Assembly: GCA_031292565.1 (NCBI GenBank)
Contig: JARLGW010000005.1
Coordinates: 1-64,000, forward strand
Reading direction: 5' to 3'
Source: Paludibacteraceae bacterium
GTDB lineage: Bacteria > Bacteroidota > Bacteroidia > Bacteroidales > Paludibacteraceae
Length of the DNA stretch: 64,000 nt
Shown: one piece after another, positions 42,628 through 52,814 of the stretch
How the letters are laid out: each line of letters starts with the position of its first letter
Position numbering within the stretch: the stretch's first letter is position 1
Position numbers and translations under genes: made by a program
The notes under the pieces: model-generated
Database searches by the model: none
Seen by the model: only the letters and a program-made list of their open reading frames with translations
Told to the model about the DNA's origin: nothing

Positions 42628-44001
42628 ATGATAGCAAAAAACATCCTCGAAACCATAGGTAACACTCCCATAGTAGAACTTACACACACGGATACTGGAC
42701 TGTGCCGCTTGTTTATAAAGCTGGAAAACCAAAATCCCGGTGGTTCTATTAAAGACCGTGTAGGGCTGAGTATGATAAATGAAGCCGAAAAACAAGGCAA
42801 AATCAAACCAGGCGATACCCTCATAGAAGCTACAGCCGGAAACACGGGGCTTGGCTTGGCATTGGCATCACGCCTGAAAGGCTACAACCTTGTACTGGTG
42901 ATACCCGACAAAATGAGTCAGGAAAAAATTAACCACCTGCGGGCATTGGGCGTAGAAATTCTGCTTACCCGTTCGGACGTGGGCAAGGGGCATCCCGAAT
43001 ATTATCAGGACTATGCCCTCCGTGTGTCCAAAGAACGTGGAGCCTTCTATATCAACCAGTTTGAGAACCCCGCTAATCCCTTGGCACACGAAACATCCAC
43101 CGGCCCCGAAATTTGGGAACAGCTCGAACACGATGTTGATGCCGTGGTGGTAGGAGTAGGGTCGTCGGGAACACTCACCGGGTTAACGCACTATTTTCAA
43201 AAAGTGTCGCCTCAAACCCAATTCGTGCTAGCCGACCCAAAGGGTTCTATTTTGGCCGACTATATCAATGACGGTGTTGTAAAAACCGATGTAGGATCAT
43301 GGTTGATCGAAGGCATCGGCGAAGATTTCATTCCTTCTATTGCCGATTTCGCTCTGACGCGAAAAGCCTACACGGTGAGCGATAAAGAAAGTTTTGATGC
43401 TGTGCGTGATTTGCTTAAAAACGAAGGCATACTGGCCGGATCGTCAACCGGAACGCTGCTAGGTGCCGCCATTAAATATTGCCGTGAGCAAACCGAACCC
43501 AAGCGCGTGGTAACCTTGGCTTGCGACAGTGGAAACAAGTACCTATCCAAGATGTACAATGACTACTGGCTGTTGGATCAGGGCTTGACCGAGAAAAAAA
43601 AATTCGGCGATTTGCGCGACCTCATTTCACGTCGTTTTGAGGATAATGCCATTGTATATGCGGTGCCCGACGATACGCTTAAAGCCGTGTACGGCCGACT
43701 CAAATTGTACGATATATCCCAATTGCCTATTTTGAGCGGCAATAAGGTAGTGGGTATTATTGACGAATCCGATTTGCTTTTGGCTCTTTACAGCAACGGC
43801 TCCACGATGGACACCCCTGTAAAAGAAATTATGACACGCCAACTTACTACCATTCCTTACACTGCCGATCAGAGCGAATTGGTTAAAATTCTTAATGAAG
43901 GCTTGGTTGCCATTGTGCAAGACCCTGAAGGCAATTTTGAAGGGCTGATAACCCGAATCGATTTCATAAACCATTTGCATCAAAGTAAAATCATTTGTTG
44001 A
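42628..44001 (+). CDS. Cystathionine beta-synthase
   Basis: 457 residues. The PLP lyase domain has Lys in GGSIKDRVG (residue 42), the phosphate loop TAGNTGLG, and GSSGTLTGL. It is followed by a Bateman module of two CBS domains (about residues 335-455), as in eukaryotic-type CBS and unlike CysK. It condenses homocysteine with serine (or O-acetylserine) to cystathionine, the first step of reverse transsulfuration. With the gamma-lyase 73 bp downstream it lets the cell make cysteine from methionine sulfur. The CBS domains may sense S-adenosylmethionine or another adenosyl ligand. Confidence 0.92.
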   Translation: MIAKNILETIGNTPIVELTHTDTGLCRLFIKLENQNPGGSIKDRVGLSMINEAEKQGKIKPGDTLIEATAGNTGLGLALASRLKGYNLVLVIPDKMSQEKINHLRALGVEILLTRSDVGKGHPEYYQDYALRVSKERGAFYINQFENPANPLAHETSTGPEIWEQLEHDVDAVVVGVGSSGTLTGLTHYFQKVSPQTQFVLADPKGSILADYINDGVVKTDVGSWLIEGIGEDFIPSIADFALTRKAYTVSDKESFDAVRDLLKNEGILAGSSTGTLLGAAIKYCREQTEPKRVVTLACDSGNKYLSKMYNDYWLLDQGLTEKKKFGDLRDLISRRFEDNAIVYAVPDDTLKAVYGRLKLYDISQLPILSGNKVVGIIDESDLLLALYSNGSTMDTPVKEIMTRQLTTIPYTADQSELVKILNEGLVAIVQDPEGNFEGLITRIDFINHLHQSKIIC

Positions 44002-44074
44002 GTATGTTGAGTGTGATTTTTTCCCGGTATTTATAATGGTTTTAACTTGTAATAAATTAATAATAACACAAACG

Positions 44075-45244
44075 ATGAGTACAACAAGCAAATACGGCTT
44101 TGCAACCAAAGCCATACATGCAGGCGAAGAGCCTGATTTCAGAGAAGGCGCAACAGGCGATGTGGTAGTACCCATCCATCTATCCACCACCTTTGCCCGC
44201 AAAAAAGTAACCGAACCCACCGGAGGCTACGAGTACACCCGATCGCTAAACCCTACCCGCAAGGCCTTGGAAACCAAACTGGCTTCGCTGGAAAATGCGG
44301 CCTTCGGGTTGGCCTTCAGTTCGGGCTTGGCTGCCGAGTCAACCATTCTGTTGTCCCTCCTTAATCCCGGCGACCACATCGTGGCGTTCGACGATTTGTA
44401 TGGCGGTACCAAACGATTATTCAACCACGTGTTTTCCAATTTTGGTTTTGAAATCACCTACGTGGATGCCACCGATGCTTCGGAAGTGGAAAAGGCCATC
44501 AAGCCCGCCACCAAACTGGTGTGGATTGAAACCCCTTCTAATCCGCTGCTAAAAGTGTCCGACATCAAAGCCATATCCGCCATCACAAAAAAGCATAATT
44601 TGGTGTTGGTAGTGGACAATACGTTCCTTTCGCCTTATTTCCAGAAACCGTTAGACTTGGGCGCCGACATCGTGGTACACAGCTCTACCAAATACATTGG
44701 CGGGCATAGCGACGTGCTGGGTGGTGCCGTGCTGCTCAACAACGAAACGTATTTCGAGCGCATCCAGTATCATCAAAATGCCGTGGGTGCCGTGCTCGCC
44801 CCATTCGATTCGTATCTTACCCTGCGGGGAATTAAAACCTTGGCTTTGCGCTTGGAGCAACATCAACGCAACGCGTTGGAAATAGCCCATTACCTGGAGC
44901 AACATCCAAAGGTGCAAAAGGTAATTTACCCCGGCTTGGAAAGCCATCCACAACACGCGTTGGCTAAAGCGCAAACCACTGGGCTTGGTGGTGTGCTATC
45001 CTTCGAAATAAAAGGAACCACCGACGATGCACAAGCATTCCTCAGCAAGCTCAACATCTTTGCCCTGGCCGAAAGCTTGGGTGGCGTGGAGTCGCTTATC
45101 GAATTGCCATCCCTGATGACACATGCCTCCGTGGCGAAAGAAGTACGTGACAAAATCGGTATCACCGATACCCTTATTCGTGTATCCGTGGGCGTGGAAG
45201 ACGTTAAAGATTTGATTGCCGATTTGGAACAGGCATTAGCTTAA
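44075..45244 (+). CDS. Cystathionine gamma-lyase / gamma-synthase-type PLP enzyme
   Basis: The start is ATG 44075 (MSTTSKYGF); the earlier ATG at 44036 has a poor extension. 389 residues. PLP Lys in VHSSTKYIGGHSD, YGGT block, WIETPSNPLLKVSDI, and the C-terminal ESLGGVESLIELPSLMTHAS typical of cystathionine gamma-lyases and -synthases. Pairing with CBS makes the lyase reaction (cystathionine to cysteine, 2-oxobutyrate and ammonia) the likely role. A terminator follows at 45310-45345. Confidence 0.92.
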   Translation: MSTTSKYGFATKAIHAGEEPDFREGATGDVVVPIHLSTTFARKKVTEPTGGYEYTRSLNPTRKALETKLASLENAAFGLAFSSGLAAESTILLSLLNPGDHIVAFDDLYGGTKRLFNHVFSNFGFEITYVDATDASEVEKAIKPATKLVWIETPSNPLLKVSDIKAISAITKKHNLVLVVDNTFLSPYFQKPLDLGADIVVHSSTKYIGGHSDVLGGAVLLNNETYFERIQYHQNAVGAVLAPFDSYLTLRGIKTLALRLEQHQRNALEIAHYLEQHPKVQKVIYPGLESHPQHALAKAQTTGLGGVLSFEIKGTTDDAQAFLSKLNIFALAESLGGVESLIELPSLMTHASVAKEVRDKIGITDTLIRVSVGVEDVKDLIADLEQALA

Positions 45245-45309
45245 TTCTGCATTTTGTATCACACCCTGTCGGGTTGACATAGAAAGATTCATATTATCAT
45301 TTTCCCCGA

Positions 45310-45345
45310 AACCTGCTAGGGCTTCAAATCCTAGCAGGTTTTTTT
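45310..45345 (+). terminator. Terminator of the promoter-E operon
   Basis: AACCTGCTAGG (45310-45320) pairs perfectly with CCTAGCAGGTT (45330-45340), followed by a run of seven T. Confidence 0.88.
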
Positions 45346-45362
45346 ATTAAGCAGGTGAATTT

Positions 45363-45432
45363 AGGTGCAGAGCACCGTCATCTTTGTAGCCTTAGCTGTG
45401 CCTAGAAAAAATCTAAGGTGCAGAGCACCGAA
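45363..45432. repeat. Intergenic GGTGCAGAGCACC mini-palindrome repeat, copy 2
   Basis: GGTGCAGAGCACC occurs twice (near 45364 and 45419), the second followed by GAAACAT. Related palindromes are at 8585-8655. The gene-free interval 45346-45728 otherwise shows only A+T-rich sequence. Confidence 0.4.
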
Positions 45433-45728
45433 ACATATTCTTCTATCAAATTTGTGTGTGGGTTTTGTGATGTATATTCAATCCTGCAAGGTTGTCATAA
45501 TCTATTCAATTACAACGATTTATGTTATTTTTGCCGAAGGAAATATATATCAATAGAAAAATAGATGCGGATGTAACTGTTTCCCCGAATGGGGATAGAT
45601 AATTATGTATTCCCATTCGGGAAAATAGAGTTAGTGGAACATTTTTCTATTATTATAAATCTCCTTCGGAGAAGCAATTCAGCAGCCCTTTTGGAAAAAG
45701 ACATTCCAAAAGAAAGAAAATTTTCACG

Positions 45729-45797
45729 TACCATAAACAGGGTATATAAATAGCTCGTTTTCGGTATTTCAAAGCCTGTAGTATAGTGGTACTTTTG
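45729..45797 (+). promoter_or_regulatory. Regulon promoter F (PLP enzyme-ATP-grasp-esterase operon)
   Basis: Sites at 45729-45744 (exact) and 45751-45766 (TAGC half), 22 bp apart, and -7 box TACTTTTG at 45790-45797, 31.5 bp from the nearer centre. Predicted start near 45805, inside the longest possible frame, which places the true start codon at 45828. Confidence 0.8.
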
Positions 45798-45827
45798 TAT
45801 CAGATAAAAATAGAATCAAAAATCGTC

Positions 45828-47039
45828 ATGAGTAAAATCACCATACCCAACATAGGGGATCAAACCAAGGCTGTACATGCTGGCGAGTTCCCCGACCCCG
45901 TAACCGGGGCTTCGTCGCCCAACCTGGTAATGTCCACCACCTTTATTGCCGATGCCGATACCGGCTTTTCGGTGGAAGGCCTGGATGATGAAGAAAATTG
46001 GGTATATACCCGTTGGGGAAACCCCACCGTGCACCAGTTGGAAGTGAAGCTGGCTGTGCTTGAAGAAGCCGAAACGGCCGTGGCCTTTGCCAGTGGCATG
46101 GGTGCCATTACCGCGTTGCTGTTCCACTTGCTCAAGGCGGGCGATCATGCCGTGGTAAGCGATGTGGCTTATGCCGCCCTGTCCGAAATCACCAACGAGA
46201 TGATACCCGAACTGGGTGTTGAAATCACCAAGGTAAACACCTCCGATATAGAGTCCATCCGTGCAGCGATAAAGCCCAATACCAAACTAGTGTATGTGGA
46301 AACGCCTTGCAACCCGTTGCTAAGGCTTACCGATATTGCCGCCGTGGCCGAGGTCGTGCATGCCGCGGGAGCACAGCTAGCTGTCGATTCCACGTTTGCC
46401 ACGCCTGCCGCCACCAAACCGTTGCAGCTAGGAGCCGATTACGTGATCCATTCCCTTACCAAATACTTGGGCGGACATGGCGATGCGTTGGGCGGTGTTA
46501 TTTTGGGTACTAAAAAAGATCTTTCGCCTTTGCGTAAAAAAACGGCCATCCGCCTGGGTGGGGTGATAAGCCCTTTCAATGCCTGGCTGATATTGCGCGG
46601 GTTAGCCACGTTTCCTATTCGCATGCGCGTACATCAGGAAAACGCGCTGAAAGTAGCCGCCTACCTGGAGCAACATCCGAAGGTGAAGCGGGTAATATAC
46701 CCCAGCTTGCCATCGCATCCGCAATATGAACTGGCACGGCGGCAGATGAAAAACTTTTCGGGCATCATCACCTTTCAGGTGGAGAATGGCAAGGAGGTGG
46801 CTAAAGTGCTGGCGGAAAAATTACAGATTATCCATTACGCGGTGTCGTTAGGGCACCACCGTTCGCTGATATTCTACCTGCACAGTGCTGATTTACGGGA
46901 AACCTCGTTCAAATTTGCCACGCAAGCGCAGGCCGACTCGTGGGATGAATTTGCCGGCGAAGGCATTTTTCGTTTATCCATTGGGCTGGAGGATTACAAC
47001 GATTTGATAGCGGATTTGGAACAGGCGTTGGGAGATTAG
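45828..47039 (+). CDS. Trans-sulfuration family PLP enzyme (methionine gamma-lyase-like, specificity unclear)
   Basis: Start ATG 45828 (MSKITIPNIG, 403 residues) chosen because the upstream ATG at 45786 precedes the predicted transcript start. PLP Lys in IHSLTKYLGGHGD; family blocks VYTRWGNPT, YVETPCNPLLRLTDI and VDSTFATP. Unusual features: AYAALSE replaces the YGGT loop, and SLGHHRSLIFYLHSADL replaces the usual LGGVESL/PSLMTH region, so the substrate pocket differs from lyases and synthases. Methionine gamma-lyase (releasing methanethiol) or a cystathionine-type reaction are possible. It heads an operon with an ATP-grasp ligase and an esterase. Confidence 0.85.
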   Translation: MSKITIPNIGDQTKAVHAGEFPDPVTGASSPNLVMSTTFIADADTGFSVEGLDDEENWVYTRWGNPTVHQLEVKLAVLEEAETAVAFASGMGAITALLFHLLKAGDHAVVSDVAYAALSEITNEMIPELGVEITKVNTSDIESIRAAIKPNTKLVYVETPCNPLLRLTDIAAVAEVVHAAGAQLAVDSTFATPAATKPLQLGADYVIHSLTKYLGGHGDALGGVILGTKKDLSPLRKKTAIRLGGVISPFNAWLILRGLATFPIRMRVHQENALKVAAYLEQHPKVKRVIYPSLPSHPQYELARRQMKNFSGIITFQVENGKEVAKVLAEKLQIIHYAVSLGHHRSLIFYLHSADLRETSFKFATQAQADSWDEFAGEGIFRLSIGLEDYNDLIADLEQALGD

Positions 47040-47071
47040 TAAATAGAACAAACATTGTTTACATTAACGAT

Positions 47072-48238
47072 ATGAATTTTATATTTTTTTCACCACATTT
47101 TCCTGAAAATTCAACTGAATTTTGCTTTTACTTAAAGGAGTTCGGGGCAAATGTACTGGGAATAGGGGATGCCGCTTACGATTCGCTGAACGACCGATTA
47201 AAGCAGTCGCTCACGGAATATTACAAGGTGTCCGACCTGGAGGATTACGATCAGGTGTTGCGAGCCGTTGGTTATTTTACCCATAAATACGGCAAGATAG
47301 ACCGTTTTGATTCGTTGAACGAGTATTGGCTTGAATTGGAGGCACGCATCCGAACGGATTTTAATATATATGGTACGAAGAATGATTTCATCGGCAACCT
47401 GAAACGTAAGTCGAAGATGAAATCCTTCTTTCAAAAAAGCGGGGTGCAAACGGTGAGGTGTCACCAGTACGAGAACCGTGAAAGTGCCTTGAAGTTTATT
47501 GCCGAGGTGGGCTATCCGGTGGTGGTAAAACCCGATTCGGGTTCGGGAGCCAATTTTACGTACAAGATTAAGAATGAATTTGAGTTGGATGCCGTTTTGG
47601 CTAACAAACAGGTACAGGATGCTCAGTTTATTATAGAGGAGTTTGTGGACGGTATTATTCTCACCTACGACGGCTTGGTAGATAGGTTTGGCAACGTGGT
47701 GTTTGAAAACAGTCATCGCTTCGAGCAAAGCATTATGGACGTGGTGAACACGGACGACAATTTATACTACATTTGCCTGCCTGAGATTGCAGACAAGGTG
47801 CGCACGGCGGGGCGTAATATACTGAAAGCGTTTGACGTACGTGAAAAGTTTTTTCACATCGAATTGTTCGAGCGCAAACGTGACGGCGAAATTGTAGCCC
47901 TGGAGGTGAACATGAGGCCACCGGGAGCTTGGATGACGGATGCCATTAACTACTCCCACGATGTAAACGTTTACAGGAAGTGGGCTAGCCTGGTGGTGAG
48001 GAATAAGGTGGACGATCAACCCGAAGGGAAATATTTCACGGGGTATGCCAGCAGGAAGGATCATAAAACTTATAAATTCTCTCATCAGGAAATAATTGAT
48101 CGGGTTGGGAACAAAATGCTATATTACAATCGGATAGAAAAGATATTCAGCCGTGCGATGGGCGATTTTGCCTACCAGTTTCGTACCGACACTTACAAGG
48201 AAGTGAAAGAGGTAATTGATTTTATACAAAGAGAATAA
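47072..48238 (+). CDS. ATP-grasp carboxylate-amine ligase family protein
   Basis: 388 residues. N-terminal pre-ATP-grasp domain (1-110), then ATP-grasp subdomains with PVVVKPDSGSGANFTYKI (phosphate-binding loop), an EEFVDG edge strand, and the catalytic metal-binding stretch FFHIELFERKRDGEIVALEVNMRPPG. The enzyme should form an amide or peptide-like bond at the expense of ATP via an acylphosphate. Its substrate is unknown; position between a sulfur-amino-acid PLP enzyme and an esterase under promoter F suggests a conjugate of a sulfur amino acid. Gap to the previous gene is 32 bp. Confidence 0.85.
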   Translation: MNFIFFSPHFPENSTEFCFYLKEFGANVLGIGDAAYDSLNDRLKQSLTEYYKVSDLEDYDQVLRAVGYFTHKYGKIDRFDSLNEYWLELEARIRTDFNIYGTKNDFIGNLKRKSKMKSFFQKSGVQTVRCHQYENRESALKFIAEVGYPVVVKPDSGSGANFTYKIKNEFELDAVLANKQVQDAQFIIEEFVDGIILTYDGLVDRFGNVVFENSHRFEQSIMDVVNTDDNLYYICLPEIADKVRTAGRNILKAFDVREKFFHIELFERKRDGEIVALEVNMRPPGAWMTDAINYSHDVNVYRKWASLVVRNKVDDQPEGKYFTGYASRKDHKTYKFSHQEIIDRVGNKMLYYNRIEKIFSRAMGDFAYQFRTDTYKEVKEVIDFIQRE

Positions 48239-48262
48239 ATAAACAACACAAAACGCTACTGT

Positions 48263-49012
48263 ATGCAAATAAGCTATCACAACGAATACAGCAACAAACT
48301 AGGGAAACAGATGGAATACAAGGTGTATGGGCATCAAGGAAAGCCTGTACTTGTGTTCCCCACTTCAAACGGACGGTTTTATCAATACGAGGATTCGGGA
48401 ATGATAGATGCTCTTTCCGGGTTTATTGAGGAAGGCAAAATACAACTGTGGACGGCGGACGGAATAGACTGGGAAACCTTCTTTTCCAACTCGTTGGACA
48501 AGATACAAAGTATCAACCGCCACGAACAGTATTTTGCTTATATAAACGAGGAACTCGTACCTTCTATTCTTTGGCAAAGTAAGGAAAACAACGGGGGAGC
48601 CGACCAGCAACTGGTGGTAACCGGGTGCTCAATGGGTGCTTACCACGCGGCAAATTTTTATTTCCGTTATCCCTGGGTTATTGATACGGTAATCGCGTTG
48701 AGCGGTGTGTATTCCACCAATTATTTTTTTGGAGCATACAAGCCCACGGAAATTTACCTCAATTCGCCGATTGACTATTTGAAAAATAATAACGATGCGT
48801 ATTATTTGGATCGGTTCCGGGGAGCAAATCTTATTTTTTGTGTCGGGCAAGGGGCTTACGAAGAACCGATGCTTACCGACACGGGAGCTTTGCAACAGGT
48901 ACTTGAAGAGAAAGGCATCCCGGCCTGGTTCGATTACTGGGGCTCGGATGCTGTACACGATTGGCCTTGGTGGCAACAACAAGCTGCCTATTTCTTTGGA
49001 AAGATCGTATAA
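48263..49012 (+). CDS. Esterase D/enterochelin-esterase-like alpha/beta hydrolase
   Basis: 249 residues, no signal peptide. Nucleophile elbow TGCSMGAYHA (Ser about residue 118), an Asp-containing strand in LIFCVGQGAYEEP, and catalytic His in AVHDWPWW. These fit the putative-esterase (Esterase D) family that includes S-formylglutathione hydrolase and Fes-like esterases. It follows the ATP-grasp gene by 24 bp, so the pair could make and break a related acyl conjugate. The real substrate is not deducible. Confidence 0.85.
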   Translation: MQISYHNEYSNKLGKQMEYKVYGHQGKPVLVFPTSNGRFYQYEDSGMIDALSGFIEEGKIQLWTADGIDWETFFSNSLDKIQSINRHEQYFAYINEELVPSILWQSKENNGGADQQLVVTGCSMGAYHAANFYFRYPWVIDTVIALSGVYSTNYFFGAYKPTEIYLNSPIDYLKNNNDAYYLDRFRGANLIFCVGQGAYEEPMLTDTGALQQVLEEKGIPAWFDYWGSDAVHDWPWWQQQAAYFFGKIV

Positions 49013-49165
49013 CACTTTTTGTTTACCACAAGGGGCACGAAGAAGGGACAAGGTACACTAAAATGGGTACTTAAATAGGTTCGATTACTATAAAAATAAT
49101 TACAAGATAGTTGCCATAGACAATAACTATATTTTCATTTCTCTTAATTTTAAAAACGATTCATT

Positions 49166-50083
49166 ATGCCTGTAAACATCCCTGATAGACTACCGGCCAT
49201 CGCGTGCCTGAAAAAGGAGAACATCTTTGTGATGGGTAATTCGCGGGCATCCCGTCAGGATATACGCCCGTTGCGTATAGCTTTGCTGAATTTGATGCCG
49301 TTGAAAATTGTAACCGAAACCGATTTAGTACGTGTGCTGTCCAACTCGCCCTTGCAGGTGGAGCTCGATTTGATTGGCTTCAAAGGTCACACGTCCAAAA
49401 ATACACCTATTGAGCATATTCGTGAATTTTATATTGATTTTGAGGAAATTAAGAGTCAAAAATACGATGGGCTCATTGTAACGGGAGCTCCCGTTGAATT
49501 GCTTGAATTTGAAGATGTTGACTATTGGAACGAAATAACAGAGATATTTGATTGGGCTAAAACGCATGTTACTTCCACGTTGTTTATCTGTTGGTCGGCT
49601 CAAGCTGCTTTGTATCACTATTACGGGGTGCCCAAATATTCGTTGGATAAGAAAAAGTTCGGCATATTCGAGCATAAACTCAACGACCCCTTAAATCCAC
49701 TTTTCCGTGGGTTCGACGATGTGTTTTACGCGCCACATAGCCGTCACACAGAGGTGAGGAGGGAGGATATTGAAAAAGTGCCTGAGCTTACGATTTTGTC
49801 AGAGTCGGATGATGCCGGTGTGTATGCCGTGCTGGCACGCGATGGCCGTGAGGTGTTTATTACCGGGCATTCAGAATATGCCCCCGAAACGCTGGATAAA
49901 GAGTATAAGCGAGATGTGGACAAAGGTTTGCCGATAGAAATACCTTGCAATTACTATCAGGACGACGACCCTGGCAAACTGCCCGTGGTGCGTTGGCGAA
50001 GCCATGCCAATCTGCTGTTCTCCAACTGGCTGAACTATTTTGTATATCAGGTTACGCCTTATTATATCGGTTCCATACATTAA
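49166..50083 (+). CDS. metA: Homoserine O-acetyltransferase of the MetA family
   Basis: 305 residues, the full MetA length. Catalytic Cys142 (LFICWSAQAAL), and the His/Glu pair in GHSEYAPETL near residue 235. Residue 111, which sets acyl-CoA choice in MetA (Gly for succinyl-CoA, Glu for acetyl-CoA), is Glu here (GAPVELLEF). The product is therefore predicted to be O-acetylhomoserine, the co-substrate of the two MetY enzymes in the window. It is 153 bp downstream of the esterase. A poor TACA-N8-GGTA at 49054-49069 exists but no -7 box at the right distance, so its own promoter is unclear. Confidence 0.93.
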   Translation: MPVNIPDRLPAIACLKKENIFVMGNSRASRQDIRPLRIALLNLMPLKIVTETDLVRVLSNSPLQVELDLIGFKGHTSKNTPIEHIREFYIDFEEIKSQKYDGLIVTGAPVELLEFEDVDYWNEITEIFDWAKTHVTSTLFICWSAQAALYHYYGVPKYSLDKKKFGIFEHKLNDPLNPLFRGFDDVFYAPHSRHTEVRREDIEKVPELTILSESDDAGVYAVLARDGREVFITGHSEYAPETLDKEYKRDVDKGLPIEIPCNYYQDDDPGKLPVVRWRSHANLLFSNWLNYFVYQVTPYYIGSIH

Positions 50084-50131
50084 AGAAGAACCCCCTATGT
50101 GTTAAATAGTTCCGAATCCACGGAATAACGA

Positions 50132-50167
50132 AACGAGCCTCAAATAGCGATTTGGAGGCTCGTTTTT
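50132..50167 (+). terminator. Terminator after metA
   Basis: An AACGAGCCTC arm from 50132 pairs with GGAGGCTCGTT ending near 50163, followed by seven T. The gene-free stretch 50168-50450 contains no convincing gene; it has words such as GGTGTCTCTTCGCTTTGCC seen in dispersed Bacteroidota repeats. Confidence 0.85.
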
Positions 50168-50450
50168 TTATGCCATAATTTTTCTCGTTGTTGCTTTTAA
50201 GTTCTGACAGACAGCCTAGTTTAAAATGGCTAAAAAAGAAATTAAGCTGTCCTTACAGGACGCTATGCGGATTTGTTTTCAATTCACCCAAGGTGTCTCT
50301 TCGCTTTGCCGTTAATTCCCGTTGGTCAGTGACCGTTGGTTGGGTTAAAATAAGTTGGGCTTACAGCCTGAAAAAGATCATCCATGAATATTCTTGGTGA
50401 GTATATAGAGTTGATAGATTTATAGAATACATATAACTACCCTCCAAAAC

Positions 50451-50492
50451 AAAAAAATAGCCCTTCAGATGACCTAATCCCGAAGAGCTATT
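50451..50492 (-). terminator. Terminator after metY copy 2
   Basis: On the minus strand AAATAGCTCTTC pairs with GAAGGGCTATTT (one G-T pair) and is followed by a T-run, about 30 bp beyond the metY stop at 50523. Confidence 0.75.
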
Positions 50493-50522
50493 TTCCACAA
50501 AACTATAGAGAATCAATCAACC

Positions 50523-52020
<1,498 letters not shown>

Positions 52021-52045
52021 CAGGTACTTACTATTACCCATTGCA

Positions 52046-52114
52046 TACCAAGACTTTGGTATTAATATGCCACACGAATGGTATTTGCCGAAAAGGGCTT
52101 ATATAAGAACTTTG
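52046..52114 (+). promoter_or_regulatory. Regulon promoter G(+) for the LuxR/NarL-type regulator (autoregulation)
   Basis: Sites at 52046-52061 (exact) and 52068-52083 (TGCC half), 22 bp apart, and a weaker -7 box GAACTTTG at 52107-52114, starting 31.5 bp from the nearer centre. Predicted start near 52122, 29 nt before the regulator ATG at 52151. The two divergent promoters share the 120-bp control region. Confidence 0.7.
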
Positions 52115-52150
52115 TCTTGCGAAAAAAAAACAGGAAGAAAAAGCTGCTAT

Positions 52151-52813
52151 ATGGATAAACTAATTTACATTATATGTGATAATGAGGATCTAACCCGAAT
52201 AGGGTTGGTAGCTTTACTTGATAAACATGAAAAAAATCCTGTAATAGAGCTAGCTATTGATAAAAAAGAATTGAAAATATTGCTGGATAAAACGGCTTTT
52301 TCGCTTGTTATAATCGACTTTGAAACCTTTGATTTTGATAGTTTGGAGGAAATAGATACTGTTGTAAATCAATATAAAGAAACACGTTGGCTGTTTGTAG
52401 CCCAGCATATTAACGAGTCCTTTTTTCTTCAATTAACGTCTATTATTCCGCATGCTAATTTTGTGCTTAAAACCGATAATCAGGAGGATATAGTTTCGGC
52501 TATCTTAAGTACACAGCAAGGTAAAAAATACTATTGTAGCGAAGCGTTGGAAATTATTTTAGGGCGGGGAGCCGATAAGGATACTAGAACAAACCCGATA
52601 AATCACCTTACCCGGACGGAGAAAGAAATAGTACAATTGCTTGCTTATGGAAAAACCACGAAAGAAATTGCCGTGGAGCGATGCTTGAGCTTCCACACGG
52701 TAAATACCCATCGGAAAAATATATTTAAAAAACTGGAGGTAACTACTGTACACGATTTAACCAAGCTTGCTTTGAAATATGGATTGGTGGATTTAACCGA
52801 ATATTATATCTAA
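52151..52813 (+). CDS. NarL/LuxR-type response regulator, candidate master regulator of the sulfur locus
   Basis: Start ATG 52151 (MDKLIYIICD, 220 residues); an upstream ATG at 52067 lies before the predicted promoter. The N-terminal receiver-like domain has ICDNEDLTRIG and an Asp at the usual phosphoacceptor place (LVIIDFETFD), but the surrounding residues are atypical, so it may not be phosphorylated by a histidine kinase; none is nearby. The C-terminal GerE domain (LTRTEKEIVQLLAYGKTTKE, then HTVNTHRKNIFKKL) is typical. Such dimers bind 7-2-7 inverted repeats, the exact geometry of TACC-N8-GGTA at eight promoters here, including its own. It is cotranscribed with ThiF, DsrE and TusA-like genes. 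Confidence 0.88.
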   Translation: MDKLIYIICDNEDLTRIGLVALLDKHEKNPVIELAIDKKELKILLDKTAFSLVIIDFETFDFDSLEEIDTVVNQYKETRWLFVAQHINESFFLQLTSIIPHANFVLKTDNQEDIVSAILSTQQGKKYYCSEALEIILGRGADKDTRTNPINHLTRTEKEIVQLLAYGKTTKEIAVERCLSFHTVNTHRKNIFKKLEVTTVHDLTKLALKYGLVDLTEYYI

Positions 52814-52814
52814 C

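Noticed and set aside
49054-49069. Ninth operator copy before metA
   Set aside because: One half is degenerate, no second copy lies 22-23 bp away, and no -7 box occurs at the fixed distance.
50188-50400. 70-codon open frame after metA
   Set aside because: It overlaps repeat-like intergenic words and has no family pattern; probably not a gene.
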